A stretch of 64,000 nt of DNA from Prevotella sp. (GTDB lineage Bacteria > Bacteroidota > Bacteroidia > Bacteroidales > Bacteroidaceae). Numbering within the stretch: the stretch's first letter is position 1; every line of letters starts with the position of its first letter. The notes under the pieces were generated by a model, which saw only the letters and a list, made by a program, of their open reading frames with translations, did not search any database and was not told where the DNA came from. The stretch covers positions 1 to 64,000 of the forward strand of contig JAFQQY010000043.1 of NCBI GenBank assembly GCA_017410365.1, read 5' to 3'. This document shows, in pieces, positions 60,501-64,000 of the stretch. The position numbers were made by a program, and so were the translations under genes.

Positions 60501-63500
60501 AGATTATAAGTTGGCATGTGTGATGACAACAGACATGACTGGAATGAAAACCGTTGAAGATGTTATCATAGGCGAACCTACAAACATGCAGGCTCTTTTT
60601 ATGGTGAATTTCAAACCTATATATGAAGAAGACGATTATTTTGAGGAAGGAGTATTGGCTTCAAATGCAATAGAACGTACTTGCTATCAGTTGCAAACAG
60701 ATGAAACTGAGTTTGTTGTCGATTTACATTCACATTATAATAAATTGGTAAAGGATTTTAGCGTTTCAGCCCTTTCAGCCCTTTCTGATTTTTATCTGCG
60801 TTGGTATATTATAGATAATAAGACTGGTAAACCTCTGCAAGGAGCTGATGGTAAAGTCTTGTCATTGAAAGATTACCTTGACCCAATTTCTGATGATTAT
60901 GAACATGCGATTCAGAAATATGGATTGATTTGGACAACAAATGTTTCTGAAAAACGTTTTGATGGGACTGATGTAGATGCTAATATATTAAATGCAGAAG
61001 TAACACTGCCTGATGGCTATACGCAAAAGGATGTATCGTTGGTTTGCTTGATGACTAATGATATGACAGATTATGAGGGTGGTAATCATAATCTTATAGT
61101 GAATAAGGAACCATCGAATATCAAAGTAAAGTATACAATAAAGTTTATCACAGAAGATGAAGCTAAACTATTAAACTATACTACATCGACATTACCAAAT
61201 AGTAATATATTTGAAGCAGAAGAAATAACTATCTATGATACAGAGGTAGGTTATACTTTGAATTTAAAGGATTTGTATGATAGTAAAATTGCTAGTATTT
61301 TTGGCGTAAATACACCAGAGCAGTTTTATCTTAGATGGTTCATACGAGATACTAAAGGCAATATAATTAATTCGTATGCAAATACATTTACTCCTACAGG
61401 AAATGTTAATGGACATGTAAGTAAGGGTAGTAGTGGCATGGTATGGAGCTCAAACTTATCAACAGAACCATTTGAAGCAAATGAAGAACAATTGAATATT
61501 CACTTTACCAAACACTTGAATCGCTCGTGGAATGATTTTGAAGTAGTTTGTGTAATGACTGATGATTTGACAGGTCAAGAACAATTAGGAAATATATTGC
61601 TTAAAGAACCTGATAATCTGCGAGCAATGGCAATCTTTTCTTTTAATGAAGAGAAAGACCACTTCCGTGGATATGGTGATGTTACAGAGAAACAATATGT
61701 AACAGTGGAGCATTATTCTCAAGAAGAGCAGACATTGTCATTGACGTCAATGATGGAAACATTCTCAGCAACTAAAGATATATTGAGTGCTTCTACAGAT
61801 ATATATTTCCGTTGGTTTGTTACTGATAAGGCCGGAGATAGAGTTGAAAATCCAGGCTTGGCATTAACTATGGGAAATAACCAATATAAAGAAACACAAT
61901 ATGGTTATATTTGGTATAGTGGATTTCTAAATGATAAAACGCTGACAGACGATTTGTGGAGTATAAAGGTTAAGGCAACAGATAGTAAGATAAACATTAA
62001 TGATTATAATGTAGTTTGTGTTTTCTCTACAGATATGACAGGTGCGACTTTCGATAGTGAAGGTAACTTTACAAAAGAACCAGACACATGGATGGCGCAT
62101 TATGTATTTGACTTCCAATCGGAGTTTGAAGGTGTTCTTGCTGAAAATGCGAAAGTTATATACAAAACTGTTGTTGTGGCAGATGACGCTACAACTACTA
62201 CAATACCATTGTCAAACAGAGCAACTGAGATTTATGAGTACTTTGGAAAGAGCATAATTAATTGTAATGAACTTAGCTCCACAAATTTTCATATTCGTTG
62301 GACTGTTATTAATAAAGAAAACATTGAAGATTATTCTGAAGGTAATTTAGTAAATAGCAAATATATTGAATATAATGGCTATGGAGTTTATTGGAATACG
62401 AAAGCTAATAATGGAAGTTCTTTTTATAATTATTTAAATAATCAAGAATTGCTTGATATAACTTATAATTGCTCAGTTGATAATTGGAGCAATTATAAGG
62501 TTGTTGTCTTAATGACAGATAATAATGAAGAAGCAGATGGAACACGTATACAAACTAAAGACCAAAAGAACACGTTGGTGCATGAACCAAATAAATTAGA
62601 ACTTGTTTACATTATTGATTTCAAAAAGGCATCAGAAATTAATGAGTTTGTTCATTATAAAGGAATAACAGGATCTGATTTTGTAGTCGTATCTAATAAA
62701 ACTGCAAATAATAAAGAATATATTGCTTCTACAAATACTATAGTAGAAAACAATAATGATATCCGTCAGCAGACGCATGAGTGGACGTATGAGATATATG
62801 TAGATCCAAATGATACTCAAGAAACACAAAGACAATTGACTCTGCCTATAGTTGATAGTAGTATAGAGCCAGAAGCGTACTATCGTTGGTATGATTGGAA
62901 TACAGATATGGCTAATCAATATTTGATTGCTGGTTCTGATTTACAGGAAATATACAATGGTAGAGGATTGTTTGCTTTAAAAAAATCCAATGTTACACAG
63001 GCAATGGTTGGTGTTAAGTTTGATGTACCAGAAGGTGAAGATTGGGAATATACAATAGCTTGTGATGTAAGTAAGTTTCTTGATGGAATGGATTTGTCAA
63101 GGTCATATTTATTACATGAACCAACGTTGTCATACAGATATAAATATATCGTTAGACCTGCAAAAGTAATAGCGTCAGCTATTATGGATGGTGTTAAAGC
63201 ACAGACATTATTAGAGAATCATGGTGATATTTCATTAGGTGTACATAAGAATAACACATCGTTTAATTTGCGTTTAAATTTATCTGATATAAAAAGTTAT
63301 TATTTCTATCCGTATAATAATGGGGATTGGGATAAAACTAAATATTATCAGGCAAATAAATTATCATGGAGAATTTATGATTCTGAAGGTAAGAAGATAA
63401 GTGATATTGGTTCAAGTGATAATAATATGTTTGATTTTAAAACATCTATGGTTGAAGACCAATTTGCCTCAGGTGAATTGTTCTATATTGTTGCCTTTGC

Positions 63501-64000
63501 TGTCAATGGAACTAAAGAAGCACCCATAGCACGTTTTAATTGCAGATATTATGATGATATTTATCCATTATCATATGATGTACTTAATAGTGATTATAAA
63601 TATAATACAAGAACAATTGATTATCTTGAAAGTCATTATACACGAGTTGCCCAAATTTCTTTTGATATTGAGAATGGTAGTACATTAGCTAAGCCTAATA
63701 ATCCGATAGAAAATATAAACCCAATGCCATTTAAATGGCAACGTTCGCACTATGGTTATTGCTATCCTCAATTATATCATGATATGGAAGGACAGGCTAT
63801 ATATACAGGTCTTGCCCCATTGCACGGAGATTATACAATACTAAAGAGTATGAATCTCTCTGGTATATCTCAAGATGGTAATGGTGATGGATATAAAAAA
63901 GAATGGTGGAGTAGCGCGGAAGTACATGACCATACATATTTAAATACTAATGGTGCTCAATATGGTTATTTCCTTTATATTGATGCCTCTCAAGAGTCGC
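57595..64000 (+). CDS. Giant secreted repeat protein, partial (candidate fimbrial tip adhesin)
   Basis: A frame of at least 2,135 codons, open to the right edge. It starts two bases after the accessory fimbrillin stop, with a signal peptide (cleaved after 'NGAAWG') and no lipobox. I see at least twelve repeats of 141-197 residues. Each has an R-W motif (Y-V/I/L-R-W-Y/F-x-x-D, at residues 93, 259, 409, 550, 729, 906, 1067, 1245, 1404, 1566, 1763, 1923), then 'VCxMTxD' and 'KEP' followed by a Y-x-x-x-F strand. The repeats are diverged at DNA level, beta-rich and likely Ig-like. It has no catalytic motif. Its place at the end of a pilus operon suggests a tip or surface adhesin. The DNA is very AT-rich. 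I do not recognise the repeat family. Confidence 0.85.
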   Translation, partial: MKSSLYNHIRILLISLFTLVANGAAWGQTFGDPNSVSSSYTFKRYLKTSNATTTPIISDTEANELYSIIVSKLAEQASRTEAEEETILQNQAYVRWFISKDGVLQDMNPWEFRTIIRPNEQWPFTKHYIYGFYWFPHKDRWNDAVDVLLELLRIKSITNYSSLNLSNYNIELVVSDEADLSADVYNGYGGNWQGTEPTLKLRFIWEFNETGEAPVDPFENVPNELTPTQGTKDIYEYTAPTNITINLQDYNNSITTPSYIRWCFADNNGNVVDNPGFDLSNGDIAYNTQGQSIYFGGTTTNANENLLNITVTPQAGKSFADLASYKLVAYLSNELGTIENEALTKEPLISSKYEISFNFVPFASELPEASKRHTSTIIVNDENATSVSLPLSDHWETIKADLGSETVNYLRYYLLDASDNVVTTGSLSSDKGINFENNNIIGNYWLKPSETAFDKDMLDFTATVTSGKISDYKFVILLSSKDAIYDGMSLAQEPILESMFTYSIGVEPAKEVTILKLVENDAKSVTLNLYDDMITDIKSKYTAEEMLNFYLKWYLRDKETKEPYLPVNCPFTYTTAYSLEYLHNYGLTWCSNDQPSYGLSWVSGSNSGYTDDNLKKVFNNISYSSTNLPEGKNINDYEIVCVMTNDLSGLVEQGGYRLKEPAFQHKYVYQLITNDEAENAFTEGSVANVKTIKKELLVPEGETKDLSLTDIEFEEVKKALGIETVSNMYVRWYVENAETGERIEFELLDSPFTSYDDSYEDYRTEGLIWYSGSNFANTTLSPSTHLRLTYKSSDNTWKNRNVVCLLTDNQPETLGQYITKEPNFEVKYIFSFVTKEELIQRGLQTTTFSSLISRPTEEATIVIDTDNLDDLTKEITTDSFKELFPSFYTNYYTLFNKGTGDNTDFYLRWFLVDGNNIIVTQIPNDVLTDGESNGYQNTKSSGLVYKQTTNYEGLKLGITYKRPTEKLWEDYKLACVMTTDMTGMKTVEDVIIGEPTNMQALFMVNFKPIYEEDDYFEEGVLASNAIERTCYQLQTDETEFVVDLHSHYNKLVKDFSVSALSALSDFYLRWYIIDNKTGKPLQGADGKVLSLKDYLDPISDDYEHAIQKYGLIWTTNVSEKRFDGTDVDANILNAEVTLPDGYTQKDVSLVCLMTNDMTDYEGGNHNLIVNKEPSNIKVKYTIKFITEDEAKLLNYTTSTLPNSNIFEAEEITIYDTEVGYTLNLKDLYDSKIASIFGVNTPEQFYLRWFIRDTKGNIINSYANTFTPTGNVNGHVSKGSSGMVWSSNLSTEPFEANEEQLNIHFTKHLNRSWNDFEVVCVMTDDLTGQEQLGNILLKEPDNLRAMAIFSFNEEKDHFRGYGDVTEKQYVTVEHYSQEEQTLSLTSMMETFSATKDILSASTDIYFRWFVTDKAGDRVENPGLALTMGNNQYKETQYGYIWYSGFLNDKTLTDDLWSIKVKATDSKININDYNVVCVFSTDMTGATFDSEGNFTKEPDTWMAHYVFDFQSEFEGVLAENAKVIYKTVVVADDATTTTIPLSNRATEIYEYFGKSIINCNELSSTNFHIRWTVINKENIEDYSEGNLVNSKYIEYNGYGVYWNTKANNGSSFYNYLNNQELLDITYNCSVDNWSNYKVVVLMTDNNEEADGTRIQTKDQKNTLVHEPNKLELVYIIDFKKASEINEFVHYKGITGSDFVVVSNKTANNKEYIASTNTIVENNNDIRQQTHEWTYEIYVDPNDTQETQRQLTLPIVDSSIEPEAYYRWYDWNTDMANQYLIAGSDLQEIYNGRGLFALKKSNVTQAMVGVKFDVPEGEDWEYTIACDVSKFLDGMDLSRSYLLHEPTLSYRYKYIVRPAKVIASAIMDGVKAQTLLENHGDISLGVHKNNTSFNLRLNLSDIKSYYFYPYNNGDWDKTKYYQANKLSWRIYDSEGKKISDIGSSDNNMFDFKTSMVEDQFASGELFYIVAFAVNGTKEAPIARFNCRYYDDIYPLSYDVLNSDYKYNTRTIDYLESHYTRVAQISFDIENGSTLAKPNNPIENINPMPFKWQRSHYGYCYPQLYHDMEGQAIYTGLAPLHGDYTILKSMNLSGISQDGNGDGYKKEWWSSAEVHDHTYLNTNGAQYGYFLYIDASQES

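Noticed and set aside
62042-62257. Plus-strand frame of 71 codons inside the giant gene
   Set aside because: It is out of frame with the giant protein, whose frame reads through with the repeat motifs GATFDSEGNFTKEP at this place.

Overview
This window reads as the chromosome of a member of the Bacteroidales, most likely Prevotella or a close relative. Many genes are preceded by the Bacteroidetes -7 box TAnnTTTG, often with a TTTG or TTG about 19-20 bases further upstream, and usually lack a clear Shine-Dalgarno site. The gene content fits the same group: a DUF3575/DUF3868/Mfa1-type fimbrial operon, a glycoside hydrolase family 2 lipid-anchored or exported enzyme, ABC-F, rubrerythrin, and a 2-oxoacid:ferredoxin oxidoreductase. 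Assignments to named families come from recognising protein motifs by eye; no database search was run.

Layout. 1-1.2 kb: minus-strand sce7726/sce7725-type pair, the second gene cut by the window edge. 1.2-2.6 kb: gene-poor, with a tRNA-like small RNA unit and a field of short direct repeats. 2.6-19.6 kb: mostly housekeeping (acidic repeat protein, ffh, folD, TPR protein, korDABC-type oxidoreductase, OmpA-like protein, GH2 enzyme, pyruvate kinase, ABC-F, M13 peptidase). 19.7-28.3 kb: a tight five-gene signalling cluster (triple zinc ribbon protein, membrane-attached Ser/Thr kinase, a protein with four tandem CbbX-type AAA+ domains, zinc-ribbon/FHA protein, PP2C phosphatase), read through without an evident break into metA, a U32 peptidase and a membrane lipoprotein (to 32.0 kb). 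32-49.2 kb: TonB-dependent receptor, rubrerythrin, asparaginase, uxaC, polysaccharide export lipoprotein, REC-kinase, fabD, GH13 amylase, AlaX-like editing protein, EEP phosphatase/nuclease, kinase-REC hybrid, glycosyltransferase, RNase E/G, a 30-residue basic protein and HU. 49.6-64 kb: a fimbrial operon that ends in a giant secreted repeat protein of more than 2,130 residues, still open at the right edge.

How genes work together. The kinase, FHA reader and PP2C eraser form a complete phosphothreonine/phosphoserine circuit, and the four-AAA protein is the likely output motor or remodeller; zinc ribbons occur in three of the five proteins. The fimbrial operon contains a predicted outer-membrane part (DUF3575, DUF3868/OmpA/TPR), a major fimbrillin, an Mfa2/FimB-type anchor, two accessory fimbrillins with a T-R-A/G site, and a giant protein that is the best candidate for the tip or surface adhesin.

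The intergenic DNA is unusually rich in short-period repeats: an 8-base family (AGTTGACA/G) at four places, a 7-base family (TTAGGAG or GATGAGA) at three, G/C-rich palindromes at three (one inside a gene), and arrays of exactly 22-bp hairpin units at three places. The 22-bp arrays, the signalling cluster, the giant repeat protein and the tRNA-like RNA are the features most worth following.
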